Part shown: in pieces, positions 24,031 to 33,072 of the stretch | How the letters are laid out: each line of letters begins with the position of its first letter | Numbering within the stretch: the stretch's first letter is position 1 | Origin: Pseudochrobactrum asaccharolyticum | GTDB lineage: Bacteria; Pseudomonadota; Alphaproteobacteria; Rhizobiales; Rhizobiaceae | NCBI RefSeq assembly: GCF_003314995.1 | Contig: NZ_QNRH01000010.1 | Coordinates: 34,018-98,017 of the forward strand | Direction of reading: 5' to 3' | DNA length: 64,000 bases | Position numbers and translations under genes: made by a program | The notes under the pieces: generated by a model | What the model was told of the DNA's origin: nothing | Databases searched by the model: none | The model's input: the letters and a program-made list of their open reading frames with translations, nothing else

Positions 24031-24403
24031 ATTGCCCCGTAAAACTGACTCGCAATCCGGCAATTTTCACTGTTTAATCCTGATATCAACCGTCAAAATA
24101 ACGGAATTATCAGACACATTCTTGATATTTTTTTGCAGGACAATTCCATCATGATAAGCTTAAATACTCAAAGAGGAATAATCAATCTATCCCATTGAAT
24201 AGTAATAATTTTCATAATTTGTTTTATTTTTGTTCTGCGCAACATTATTTTAAAAAAACTCATATATTGTTGCAATTTATAACAGTGTTTCTTTTTGGCA
24301 TTCTTATTTTCAGACAGACCGCTCAAAGTGAAAAATAAGATGTTTGACTTTAACGTAAAAATTCATACTAGAATCCAGACTGTACTTTAACAGGGAGGGT
24401 TAT
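24031..24403 (+). promoter_or_regulatory. AT-rich upstream region of the opp operon
   Basis: No gene is seen in 373 bases. A promoter candidate is TTGACT (24344-24349) with TACTAG 16 bases later, giving a leader of about 25 bases before oppA. The rest is strongly AT-rich, with several A/T tracts that could bind a nucleoid protein or regulator. Confidence 0.35.
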
Positions 24404-25996
24404 ATGTATCGTAAAATTTTGCTCGCAGGTGTCTGCGCATTGACACTAACCGGCGCACTTGCAAGCGTCGCTTCTGCCGAAGTGGTTCTGAACCGCGGCA
24501 ATGACACAGATCCGGCAACATTGGATCACCACCGCACATCCACCATTTCTGAACGTAACGTACTGCAAGATCTCTATGAGGGTCTGGTCACACAGGACGC
24601 CGATGGTGAAGTTATTCCGGGTGCCGCCAAATCATGGGATATTTCCGAAGACGGTCTGGTCTATACATTCCATCTGCGCGATGACGGAAAATGGTCCAAC
24701 GGCGATAAAGTGACCGCTGGCGATTTCCTGTTTACGTTCCGCCGCATTATGGATCCAAAGACTGCAGCCGGCTATGCCAGCATTTTGTTCCCGATCAAAA
24801 ATTCCGAAGATGTTGTCGGTGGCAAGAAACCGCTTGAAGAACTCGGCGTAGAAGCCGTTGACGACGCAACACTGAAAATTACCCTCAACACGCCGACACC
24901 ATATTTCCTTGAATTGCTGACCCATCAGACCGGTCTGCCAATGAATAAGAAGAGCGTTGAGGAAAACGGTGATAAATTCACAACACCGGGTAAAATGGTC
25001 ACCAACGGCGCCTATGAACTGGTAAGCTTTACGCCGAACGACAAAATCGTCATGAAGAAAAACCCGCATTATTATGATGCTGGCAATGTCAAAATTGACG
25101 TCATTAACTGGATTCCGTTTGAAGACCGCGCCAGCTGTATGCGCCGCTTTGAAGCGAAAGAAGTGCAGATTTGCTCCGACGTACCGGCTGAGCAGCTCGG
25201 TTATGTTAAAAAGAACCTTGCCAGTGAATTCCGTCTCGCACCTTATCTCGGCTCCTACTATCTGCCGGTTAAAGGCAAGACCGCTGACAGCAAGCTGAAA
25301 GACCCGCGCGTTCGTGAAGCCATTTCCATGGCGATTGACCGTGAATTCATGGCTGAGCAGGTCTGGCAGGGCACTATGCTGCCTGGTTATTCCGTTGTTC
25401 CTCCGGGCATTGCCAATTATGTTGAAGGCGGTGTGAAAGCTGAATATGCCGGTGAAGATATGCTGGAGCGCGAAGACAAGGCTAAAGCCCTGTTGAAAGA
25501 AGCCGGTGTAGAGCCAAATACGCTGTCTATTGAGCTGCTTTATAACACCTCGGAAAACAACAAGAATACAATGGCAGCTATTGCTGACATGCTGAGCAAT
25601 ATCGGCATCAAAGCCACACTGAACGAAACCGAAGGTGCCACATATTTCAACTTCCTGCGTGAAGACGGGCCGTTTGATATCGCCCGCGCAGGCTGGATCG
25701 GTGATTATAACGATCCGCAGAACTTCCTGTTCCTGTCAGAAAGCAATGTCAGCTTTAACTATTCCAAGTGGAAGAACAAAGATTACGACGCTCTGATGGC
25801 TAAAGCGGCTGTCACCACCGACCTGAAGGAACGCGCAAATATTCTGGCCGATGCGGAACGTCTGTTGCTTAAAGAAACAGCCGTTATTCCGTTGCTTTAC
25901 TACTCCTCACGCGCTCTGGTTTCAGAGAAGGTTGAGGGCTGGAATGACAACCTGCTGGATACTCATAAAACCCGCTGGCTGTCACTGAAACAGTAA
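24404..25996 (+). CDS. oppA: oligopeptide ABC transporter, periplasmic binding protein
   Basis: The 530-residue SBP_bac_5 family protein has a signal peptide (ILLAGVCALTLTGALASVASA) and the classic start of the mature domain, VVLNRGNDTDPATLDHHRTS. The DLYEGLVTQDADGEVIPGAA and LKDPRVREAISMAIDR segments are typical of OppA/MppA. It captures oligopeptides in the periplasm and delivers them to the permeases encoded next. GGGAGGG lies 5 bases before the ATG. Length and form are nearest to OppA rather than DppA. Confidence 0.92.
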   Translation: MYRKILLAGVCALTLTGALASVASAEVVLNRGNDTDPATLDHHRTSTISERNVLQDLYEGLVTQDADGEVIPGAAKSWDISEDGLVYTFHLRDDGKWSNGDKVTAGDFLFTFRRIMDPKTAAGYASILFPIKNSEDVVGGKKPLEELGVEAVDDATLKITLNTPTPYFLELLTHQTGLPMNKKSVEENGDKFTTPGKMVTNGAYELVSFTPNDKIVMKKNPHYYDAGNVKIDVINWIPFEDRASCMRRFEAKEVQICSDVPAEQLGYVKKNLASEFRLAPYLGSYYLPVKGKTADSKLKDPRVREAISMAIDREFMAEQVWQGTMLPGYSVVPPGIANYVEGGVKAEYAGEDMLEREDKAKALLKEAGVEPNTLSIELLYNTSENNKNTMAAIADMLSNIGIKATLNETEGATYFNFLREDGPFDIARAGWIGDYNDPQNFLFLSESNVSFNYSKWKNKDYDALMAKAAVTTDLKERANILADAERLLLKETAVIPLLYYSSRALVSEKVEGWNDNLLDTHKTRWLSLKQ

Positions 25997-26009
25997 GTAT
26001 TTTTACTGG

Positions 26010-26037
26010 CAGGCTGCATATTCACCTATGCAGCCTG
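26010..26037 (+). other. intergenic hairpin between oppA and oppB
   Basis: CAGGCTGCATA (26010-26020) and TATGCAGCCTG (26027-26037) form a perfect 11-bp stem with a 6-base loop and no T-run. Such stems after binding-protein genes commonly protect the upstream message and lower expression of the permeases. Confidence 0.6.
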
Positions 26038-26106
26038 TTGCATATCAAGCGATTTTAACTTTGCCGCAGCCATTGTTTTTATGAAGGCTGCAGTCAGGAA
26101 AATTAT

Positions 26107-27030
26107 ATGTTGAGCTATACGCTACGGCGGCTGGCCAGCGCGATCCCGACGATATTTATTATCATCACGCTGACCTTCTTCATGATCCGGCTTGTTCCGG
26201 GCGGCCCGTTTGATCTTGAGCGCCCGATTGATCCGTTGATCCTCGAAAACCTGAAAAAAGCCTATAATATGGATGCGCCTTTATGGCAGCAATATCTGAT
26301 CTATTTAGGCAATCTGCTCAAAGGCGATCTGGGGCCAAGCTTTGCCCGCCGTGACTTTACGGTCAATGATCTGTTTGCATCAGGTTTACCGGTTTCCATT
26401 CTGCTCGGCAGTCTTGCCCTCACACTCGCTGCGGTACTCGGCACTCTGCTCGGTGCGCTTGCAGCGCTGCGTCAGAATTCATGGCTCGATTATACGATTG
26501 TTGCTGTCGCAACATTCGGCATTACCACACCGAATTTTGTTGTAGCTCCGCTGCTCAGCCTGTTCTTCGGTGTTATTCTCGGCTGGGTGCCTGCTGGTGG
26601 CTGGTCATCTGCCAATATGCTGTATTGGATATTACCGATCACTACACTGGCGCTACCGCAGGTCGCGGTGATTGCCCGTCTCGTCCGTGGCTCAACTATT
26701 GAGGCTTTGCGTGCCAACCATGTGCGCACAGCACGCGCCTATGGTCTGCCTGCCCGCATTGTTGTTGGTGTTCACGCATTACGTGCCGCTTTGCTTCCCG
26801 CTGTTTCCTATCTCGGGCCGACAGCGGCAGCTTTGCTCACCGGTTCCGTCGTCGTGGAAACCATTTTCGGTATTCCGGGCATCGGACGCTATTTCGTGCA
26901 AGGCGCGTTGGGGCGTGACTATACGCTGGTTATGGGCACTGTTGTGGTCATCTCGGTCTTTGTCGTGCTGTTCAACTTAATTGTTGATCTGATCTATGCT
27001 TATCTTGATCCGCGGGTGCGCTATGACTGA
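26107..27030 (+). CDS. oppB: oligopeptide ABC transporter permease OppB
   Basis: The 307-residue inner-membrane permease has the OppB/DppB layout: a first membrane helix (SAIPTIFIIITLTFFMIRLVPGGP), a periplasmic domain and five more helices. The ATPase-coupling loop is EALRANHVRTARAYGLPARI. It forms the channel with OppC. AGGA precedes the start. Its 3' end overlaps oppC by 8 bases. Confidence 0.93.
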   Translation: MLSYTLRRLASAIPTIFIIITLTFFMIRLVPGGPFDLERPIDPLILENLKKAYNMDAPLWQQYLIYLGNLLKGDLGPSFARRDFTVNDLFASGLPVSILLGSLALTLAAVLGTLLGALAALRQNSWLDYTIVAVATFGITTPNFVVAPLLSLFFGVILGWVPAGGWSSANMLYWILPITTLALPQVAVIARLVRGSTIEALRANHVRTARAYGLPARIVVGVHALRAALLPAVSYLGPTAAALLTGSVVVETIFGIPGIGRYFVQGALGRDYTLVMGTVVVISVFVVLFNLIVDLIYAYLDPRVRYD

Positions 27031-28174
27031 TATTTCAACCAATCTGCCGTCTCACGGCGCACCGGAAGGCAATGCAGCCGTTGCCGGACGATCACTCTGG
27101 CAGGATGCATGGATCCGTCTGCGCCGCAACCGTGCAGCAGTAGCCAGTGCAATTGTGCTGATTACTCTGTCTCTCGTCGGGATTTTCGGACCAATGGTCA
27201 GCCCGCATCCTTATGAGAAAATCTATCCGCAATTTGTCCGTGTGGCACCAAGCCTTGAAGCCTATCCGCGTGCGGATACAATCATTCCGGGTTTAGAGCG
27301 GGAAATGGCACGCGCCCGTATACAAGGCGGGGAGCCGGAACTTGCCGGTTCAAAACTGACTGTTGATGTCACATCAAGCGCAGGCCGTGAACTGGATGAG
27401 CGCCTGCTACGTTATTTTGAACGCTCAGACCTGTTCAGCAATCCGAAAATTGAACTGGCAGCCGATAAATTGAGCGGCAAACTTTCGCTGGATGTATCTC
27501 GTAATTACTTCTTCTTCGGCACCGATAATCTCGGTCGCGATATGATGACCCGTACCTTTATCGGGGTGCGTATTTCACTCGCGATCGGTCTGCTGGCTTC
27601 TGTGATGGCACTGGTGCTCGGCGTCGGCTATGGCGCGATTTCCGGTTATCTCGGCGGTCGTGCTGACAATATCATGATGCGTATTGTCGATATTCTCTAT
27701 TCCCTGCCCTTCATCTTCTTCGTCATTTTGATGCTGGTGTTTTTCGGGCGGTCGATCATCATCATCTTCATTGCCATCGGGGCAACGGAATGGCTGGATA
27801 TGGCACGTATTGTGCGCGGTCAGACCCTCTCTCTTAAACGGCAGGAATTTGTGCAGGCGGCAGAAGCGCTTGGAGCTACGCGGCGGGGCATCATCACCCG
27901 TCATATCATTCCGAATGCTCTGGGGCCGGTGATTGTTTTCGTTACCCTGCTGGTACCAAAAGCCATTCTGCTTGAAAGTCTTTTGTCTTTCCTCGGTCTT
28001 GGTGTTCAGGATCCGATGACATCGCTCGGCTTGCTGATCTCTGAAGGGGCGCAGAATATGCGCGGTGCTTCATGGCAGCTGATTTTCCCTGCGGTCACCC
28101 TGACACTCATTCTTTTTGCGCTGAACTTCCTGGGCGACGGCCTGCGTGACAGCCTTGATCCGAAGGACCGTTAA
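27023..28174 (+). CDS. oppC: oligopeptide ABC transporter permease OppC
   Basis: The 383-residue permease carries the DppC/OppC N-terminal domain (DAWIRLRRNRAAVASAIVLI), a long periplasmic insertion at about residues 60-160, and the transmembrane core with the coupling loop VQAAEALGATRRGIITRHIIPN. ATG 27023 overlaps the oppB stop. The periplasmic insertion is longer than in short DppC proteins and matches the OppC type. Confidence 0.92.
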   Translation: MTDISTNLPSHGAPEGNAAVAGRSLWQDAWIRLRRNRAAVASAIVLITLSLVGIFGPMVSPHPYEKIYPQFVRVAPSLEAYPRADTIIPGLEREMARARIQGGEPELAGSKLTVDVTSSAGRELDERLLRYFERSDLFSNPKIELAADKLSGKLSLDVSRNYFFFGTDNLGRDMMTRTFIGVRISLAIGLLASVMALVLGVGYGAISGYLGGRADNIMMRIVDILYSLPFIFFVILMLVFFGRSIIIIFIAIGATEWLDMARIVRGQTLSLKRQEFVQAAEALGATRRGIITRHIIPNALGPVIVFVTLLVPKAILLESLLSFLGLGVQDPMTSLGLLISEGAQNMRGASWQLIFPAVTLTLILFALNFLGDGLRDSLDPKDR

Positions 28175-28175
28175 G

Positions 28176-29777
28176 ATGGCAGAAACAGTACTCTCTGTAC
28201 GCGATCTGCGCGTGACATTTGAAACCAATGACGGACCAGTTCATGCGGTGCGCGGTATTAATCTGGATGTTAAATCCGGTGAAACTGTTGCCATCGTCGG
28301 GGAATCCGGCTCCGGCAAAAGCCAGACCACCATGGCAATCATGGGTTTGCTATCCTCAAATGGTAAAGCCACCGGTCAGGCGCTCTATCGCGGTCAGGAT
28401 CTGGTCGGCATGTCCGACAAAGAGCTGAATAAAATCCGTGGTGCGAAAATCACCATGATTTTTCAGGAGCCCATGACTTCGCTCGATCCGCTCTATAAAA
28501 TCGGTGATCAGCTGGCAGAGCCTTTGCGTTTTCACCGTGGTATGAGCAAAGCACAGGCACGTCCGCGTATTCTGGAATTGCTGAAACTGGTCGGGATTCC
28601 CGAACCGGAACGCCGGATCGATAGCTATCCTTATGAACTATCCGGCGGTCAGCGCCAGCGCGTCATGATTGCCATGGCACTGGCGAATGATCCGGATATT
28701 CTGATTGCGGATGAGCCGACAACCGCTCTGGACGTGACCATTCAGGCGCAAATTCTGGAGCTGCTGGCCGATTTGCAGAAACGCCTCGGCATGGCCATCG
28801 TTTTCATCACCCATGATCTGGGGATTGTGAAACGTTTTGCTGATCAGGTCTGCGTCATGCGTTCCGGTGAAGTGGTTGAAAGCGGTACAACGGAGAAGAT
28901 TTTCTCTGCACCCGAACATGCCTATACCAAAATGCTGCTTGATGCAGAGCCGGAAGGCACCAAAGCCGCACCGCCGGAAACAGCTCCCTTGCTGATTGAG
29001 GCAGATGATGTCTCCGTTACGTTTAATCTGGCAAAAGGCTGGCTGAAACCGCAAACCGTTCTGCGGGCAGTCGATGGCATATCGCTCAACCTTAAACAGG
29101 GGCAGACGATTGGTATTGTGGGTGAATCCGGCTCCGGTAAATCCACACTAGGTCGTGCTATTCTGCGCCTGCTGAAATCTGAGGGGCGTATTGCTTATCT
29201 CGGCAAGGAGCTTCCTACCGATCCGCAGGAAATGCGCCCTAAGCGCCGTGAGTTGCAATTGGTGTTTCAGGACCCGTTCGGCTCGCTCAGCCCGCGTATG
29301 ACGGTGGGGCGGATCATCACAGAAGGGCTGCTGATCCATGAGCCGGAACTTTCAGCCAAAGAGCGTGATCAGCGTGCAGGTGAAGCACTCAAAGAGGTTG
29401 GCCTTGAGCCTTCGATGCGCAACCGCTATCCGCACGAATTCTCCGGCGGTCAGCGTCAGCGTATTGCCATTGCCCGCACTATGATCCTGAAACCGAAGGT
29501 CATTGTGCTGGACGAGCCGACCAGTGCGCTAGACCGCTCGGTGCAAAAACAAGTCGTCACTTTGCTGCGTGATCTGCAGGAAAAATACGGCCTGTCCTAT
29601 TTGTTCATCAGCCATGATCTGGCGGTTGTGCGCGCCCTTTCCGACTATATTCTGGTGATGAAAACCGGAAAAGTGGTTGAAGAAGGCCAGACCGAGCAGA
29701 TTTTTGATGCACCGCGTGAAGAATACACCAAAGCGCTGATGCAGGCCTCGATGAGTGAAAAACGCTTCGGAGCGTAA
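28176..29777 (+). CDS. fused oligopeptide ABC ATPase (OppD-OppF type)
   Basis: The 533-residue protein holds two complete ATPase domains. The first has a Walker A GESGSGKS at 43-50, signature LSGGQRQR near 155 and [10 protein letters not shown]; the second has GESGSGKST near 316, FSGGQRQR near 422 and [10 protein letters not shown]. This is the GsiA/YejF-like fused arrangement, replacing separate OppD and OppF. It follows oppC immediately, so the operon is complete. Both nucleotide sites look intact. Confidence 0.93.
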   Translation: MAETVLSVRDLRVTFETNDGPVHAVRGINLDVKSGETVAIVGESGSGKSQTTMAIMGLLSSNGKATGQALYRGQDLVGMSDKELNKIRGAKITMIFQEPMTSLDPLYKIGDQLAEPLRFHRGMSKAQARPRILELLKLVGIPEPERRIDSYPYELSGGQRQRVMIAMALANDPDILIADEPTTALDVTIQAQILELLADLQKRLGMAIVFITHDLGIVKRFADQVCVMRSGEVVESGTTEKIFSAPEHAYTKMLLDAEPEGTKAAPPETAPLLIEADDVSVTFNLAKGWLKPQTVLRAVDGISLNLKQGQTIGIVGESGSGKSTLGRAILRLLKSEGRIAYLGKELPTDPQEMRPKRRELQLVFQDPFGSLSPRMTVGRIITEGLLIHEPELSAKERDQRAGEALKEVGLEPSMRNRYPHEFSGGQRQRIAIARTMILKPKVIVLDEPTSALDRSVQKQVVTLLRDLQEKYGLSYLFISHDLAVVRALSDYILVMKTGKVVEEGQTEQIFDAPREEYTKALMQASMSEKRFGA

Positions 29778-29784
29778 AACATTA

Positions 29785-29813
29785 AAGGCCGGAGTTGAAG
29801 CTCCGGCCTTTTC
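29785..29813. terminator. bidirectional terminator between opp ATPase and FAD oxidase gene
   Basis: GGCCGGAG and CTCCGGCC form the stem, with AAA before and TTTT after, between two convergent genes. Confidence 0.85.
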
Positions 29814-29817
29814 CATT

Positions 29818-31209
29818 TCAGTCCAGAACTTTGCCCGGATTGAGAATATTATGCGGATCAAGTGCCGCTTTCAGTGTCTTCAAAACCTGTAATTCGGCTT
29901 CGCTGCGGCTATAATGCAGCCAGGGCTTTTTATGCAGACCAATGCCATGTTCTGCGGAAACCGAACCTTTGAATGAACGGATAATGTCATAAACAATATC
30001 CTCAATGATCCGCTCTTTCGGTTCAAAATCCGTATATTTCGTGACATCAATATGGAAATTACAGTCACCGACATGCCCGAAAAACAGGCTCTGAATACCG
30101 GGGTAACGCTCTTCTAAAGCTGCCTGAATAGCATCAACGGCTGCGCCAATCTGCGTTTGCGGTACAGATACGTCAAAGCCGATGCACGGACCCTCATGGG
30201 TCATAATTTCTGCAATGGCATCGCGCATTGTCCAGAACTCTTCGGCCTCGCGGTGGGATTGCGCAATGGCAGCATCGGCAATCCAGCCCTCTTCCAGTGC
30301 ATGTTCCAGAACAGACTGGAAGAGTTCGGCTTCGGTATCAGGCTCAGCACCCTGCATATCCATCAGCACATAAAGCGGGTAGCCCTGCTCCAGCGGTGCG
30401 CGGGCATATTTTGCAGCGGTTTTATAATAATCACCCCACATCGCCTCAAATGCCGTGACGCGACCGGAAAGACGCTTCTGGGCATAATTCAACAAGTTGA
30501 GCGCATTATCAAAATTCTCAAGCGCAACAACCGCCGCATTGGCTCCGCCAACACCCGAACGCAAACGCAAAACCGCACGGGTCACAACACCCATTGTCCC
30601 TTCCGCACCGATAAATAAATGCTTCATGTCCAGCGCAGCATTGTTCTTCGGCATTTCATTCATCATGCTGAGAATTGTGCCGTCTGCCAATACTGCTTCA
30701 AGGCCCAGCACCAGATCACGGGTCATGCCATAGCGGATCACACGATTGCCACCCGCATTGGTTGAGATATTGCCACCGATCTGGCAGGAACCGCGCGCAC
30801 CTAAATCCAAGGCAAAATTCATACCGGCATTACGCGCGGCATCCTGAATGGTTTGCAGAATAACACCGGCCTCAACAATCATGGTTCCGGCCTGCGCGTT
30901 AATTGCCTCAATGCGGTTCATATTGCGCAGTGACAGCAACACGCAGCCTTCTACCGGAACCGCACCACCAGCCAGACCGGTCAGCCCGCCCTGCGGGACA
31001 ACGGCAATATGATGCTCATTACACAGTTTCAGAATTTCAGAAACCATCTGCGTATTACGTGGTAATACCAGAGCCAGCGGGGTGCCGCCTTGCTCATCGC
31101 TCCAGTCGCGCAGCTGTGAACTATCAATATTTTCAGCGGTTTGAATGTCTTTACCAAGCAGTTCAGACAGTTTTTCCAGCACTGCAAGCCGGTCAGAAGC
31201 ATGTTGCAT
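29818..31209 (-). CDS. FAD-linked 2-hydroxyacid dehydrogenase (GlcD/D2HGDH-like)
   Basis: The 463-residue flavoprotein has an FAD-binding PCMH domain (VVPQGGLTGLAGGAVP and DLGARGSCQIGGNISTNAGG) and a C-terminal FAD-oxidase domain. The metal-site motif is FFGHVGDCNFHID, and the active-site SAEHGIGLHKKP closes the protein. Family members oxidise D-lactate, glycolate or D-2-hydroxyglutarate. D-2-hydroxyglutarate would fit the nearby lysine genes, but the substrate cannot be read from sequence. It stands alone on the minus strand; AAGGGGAA precedes the ATG. Confidence 0.88.
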   Translation of the reverse strand: MQHASDRLAVLEKLSELLGKDIQTAENIDSSQLRDWSDEQGGTPLALVLPRNTQMVSEILKLCNEHHIAVVPQGGLTGLAGGAVPVEGCVLLSLRNMNRIEAINAQAGTMIVEAGVILQTIQDAARNAGMNFALDLGARGSCQIGGNISTNAGGNRVIRYGMTRDLVLGLEAVLADGTILSMMNEMPKNNAALDMKHLFIGAEGTMGVVTRAVLRLRSGVGGANAAVVALENFDNALNLLNYAQKRLSGRVTAFEAMWGDYYKTAAKYARAPLEQGYPLYVLMDMQGAEPDTEAELFQSVLEHALEEGWIADAAIAQSHREAEEFWTMRDAIAEIMTHEGPCIGFDVSVPQTQIGAAVDAIQAALEERYPGIQSLFFGHVGDCNFHIDVTKYTDFEPKERIIEDIVYDIIRSFKGSVSAEHGIGLHKKPWLHYSRSEAELQVLKTLKAALDPHNILNPGKVLD

Positions 31210-31219
31210 TTTATTCCCC

Positions 31220-31265
31220 TTAGAGCGCGTCCGGTCTGACTGAAACAGACCGAAATTTTCTCTAA
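31220..31265. repeat. palindromic intergenic repeat element (rhizobial type)
   Basis: TTAGAG (31220-31225) and CTCTAA (31260-31265) bracket an inner stem CGGTCTG (31232-31238) and CAGACCG (31246-31252). I recall similar TTAGAGCGCGTCCG palindromes scattered in Brucella and related genomes. Only one copy is seen here; the intermediate arms are imperfect, suggesting a decayed copy. Confidence 0.5.
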
Positions 31266-31480
31266 CCTTTTGTTTGTCACCAAGCTTGTCCGGAAACCGT
31301 TTCGCTGGTTTTAGGATCGGCTTTCGCTACTGAGATTATCTTTATTGGAATTGTCGCTAATTTGTTATAGGGATTTATTAAAATTATTACGTATCAGGTC
31401 GTTCTGTTTTTGAATAAGTTCGACAGCAATCATTCTGCGGTCAAAATCAATATTGTCCGTTCTTTTTATTGAGGTTTCTC

Positions 31481-33004
31481 ATGCCATTGAATATGTCTCG
31501 TCCGGCTCTGATTAAAACTTTCGCACTGACCGCTGTTCTTGCACCGTTATGGGCTGGTACAGCACTAGCATGGACCGGTGATGATGTTGCAAAGCGCCTG
31601 CAAGCCTTGCTCAAAGAACAAATGGTCGAGCTGACATTCTCCAAAGCTGAAACCAATGGCTCAAATGTGATTTTGCATGATGCAAAAGCACAGATTGCTT
31701 TGCCGAAACCTGCGTCTGATGAAACAGAAGAAGCGAAGCAGGACGATAAGGATAATGCTCCGGTTAATCTCGGAACGATTACTCTGAGCAATATTTCAGA
31801 TGCCGCAGATGATGTTTACCTCATCGAAAAGGCGTCTTTTGACGATGTCAAAATTGTTGAAGATAACAGTGTTTTCACAACTTCGGATATCCGCTTTAAT
31901 AATGTCAGACTGACCAAAGATCCGAAAACTGATCTGATCGGCCGCCTGCAATATGCCGAAAGTTTCCAGATCGGTGCCATCAGTGTCACAGTCCAAAGCA
32001 AGCCGGTTTTTGAACTGAAAGGTGTGCATTTCGCGCAGGAGCCTTTCAGCAAAGAAAAAGCCAGCAATTACAGTTGGGGCATTGAAGCGCTCAACATTGA
32101 TCTGGAGGAAGTAGACCGGATTGATCAGGAGAAGAAGAAAAAAGAAGCCGCTGAGTTCCAGAAATCTGTAGAAGAAGCCGCGAAAGCGGCAGAAGAAGCA
32201 GCTGAGGAAGCCGCTGCGGGTGCGGAAGCGACAACTGAAACGACTGAACCTGCAACCGCTGATGCAGCACCTGCAGATAAGGCCGGTGCCACAGCTGACG
32301 CCGATAGCAACACAGATATCGCAACAGATGATACAGATGATACAGATGAGATGGCTGAAGACAGCGATCTCGGTGATGATCTGGCTGAGACCTCCGGCGA
32401 CATGGATATGGCAGCAATCCGTGCTCTCGGATTGGAAAAAATCAATCTGACTATGGATGCCAAAGGCAGCTGGTCACCTTACAGCGGCCAATATACTGTC
32501 GACCAGATGACCGTGAGCGGTAAAAATATCGGGACTTATAGTTACAAGCTCGCTATGGGCGGTTATAACCTGAAATTTATCAAAGCAGTGCAGGATTTGC
32601 TGACCAGTGTGATGGAAGATGGTGGTGACAACACTGCCATGCAGGTCGCTGCTGTTGGTATGTTGCAGAACCTTTCCATCAGCAATATGGAAATGCGCTA
32701 TGATGATGCGAATTTCTTCGGCAAAGTACTGGATTATCAGGCAAAAGAACGCGGTGTCACCCGTGAAGAACTCGTGCAGGAGATGAAAGATCAACTGCAG
32801 ATCAGTGTTGATTATTTCGAAAAAGAGCCGGTTGTTGTCGATGCTGCGAAAGCTGCAGGCGAATATCTGGATGCGCCGAAGTCAATCAGTATCAAAATCC
32901 AGCCGGAAAATCCGGTGACTTTTGGTATCCTGACTGCAGTTGGTATGGCCGAGCCGAAAAAACTCTGGTCAGTGCTTGGCGTTAAAGTCGAAGCCAATAA
33001 ATAA
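31481..33004 (+). CDS. exported acidic protein of unknown function
   Basis: The 507-residue protein has a signal peptide (IKTFALTAVLAPLWAGTALA, about residues 8-27) and two beta-rich halves. They are separated by a low-complexity segment (about residues 200-305) with a coiled-coil-like KKKKEAAEFQKSVEEAAKAA part, then a very acidic Ala/Thr/Asp part. The halves contain repeated LGTITLSNIS-like and LEKINLTMDAKGSW-like strands, vaguely AsmA-like. A terminator follows. I do not recognise a characterised family. Confidence 0.75.
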   Translation: MPLNMSRPALIKTFALTAVLAPLWAGTALAWTGDDVAKRLQALLKEQMVELTFSKAETNGSNVILHDAKAQIALPKPASDETEEAKQDDKDNAPVNLGTITLSNISDAADDVYLIEKASFDDVKIVEDNSVFTTSDIRFNNVRLTKDPKTDLIGRLQYAESFQIGAISVTVQSKPVFELKGVHFAQEPFSKEKASNYSWGIEALNIDLEEVDRIDQEKKKKEAAEFQKSVEEAAKAAEEAAEEAAAGAEATTETTEPATADAAPADKAGATADADSNTDIATDDTDDTDEMAEDSDLGDDLAETSGDMDMAAIRALGLEKINLTMDAKGSWSPYSGQYTVDQMTVSGKNIGTYSYKLAMGGYNLKFIKAVQDLLTSVMEDGGDNTAMQVAAVGMLQNLSISNMEMRYDDANFFGKVLDYQAKERGVTREELVQEMKDQLQISVDYFEKEPVVVDAAKAAGEYLDAPKSISIKIQPENPVTFGILTAVGMAEPKKLWSVLGVKVEANK

Positions 33005-33009
33005 AACAA

Positions 33010-33041
33010 AAAAGCCTGCATCTCACGATGCAGGCTTTTTC
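33010..33041. terminator. bidirectional terminator
   Basis: AAAGCCTGCATC and GATGCAGGCTTT form a 12-bp stem around TCAC, followed by T-runs on both strands, between two convergent genes. Confidence 0.9.
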
Positions 33042-33072
33042 TTTATCTTTTTGCCGATCAAAGCTTACCGGA

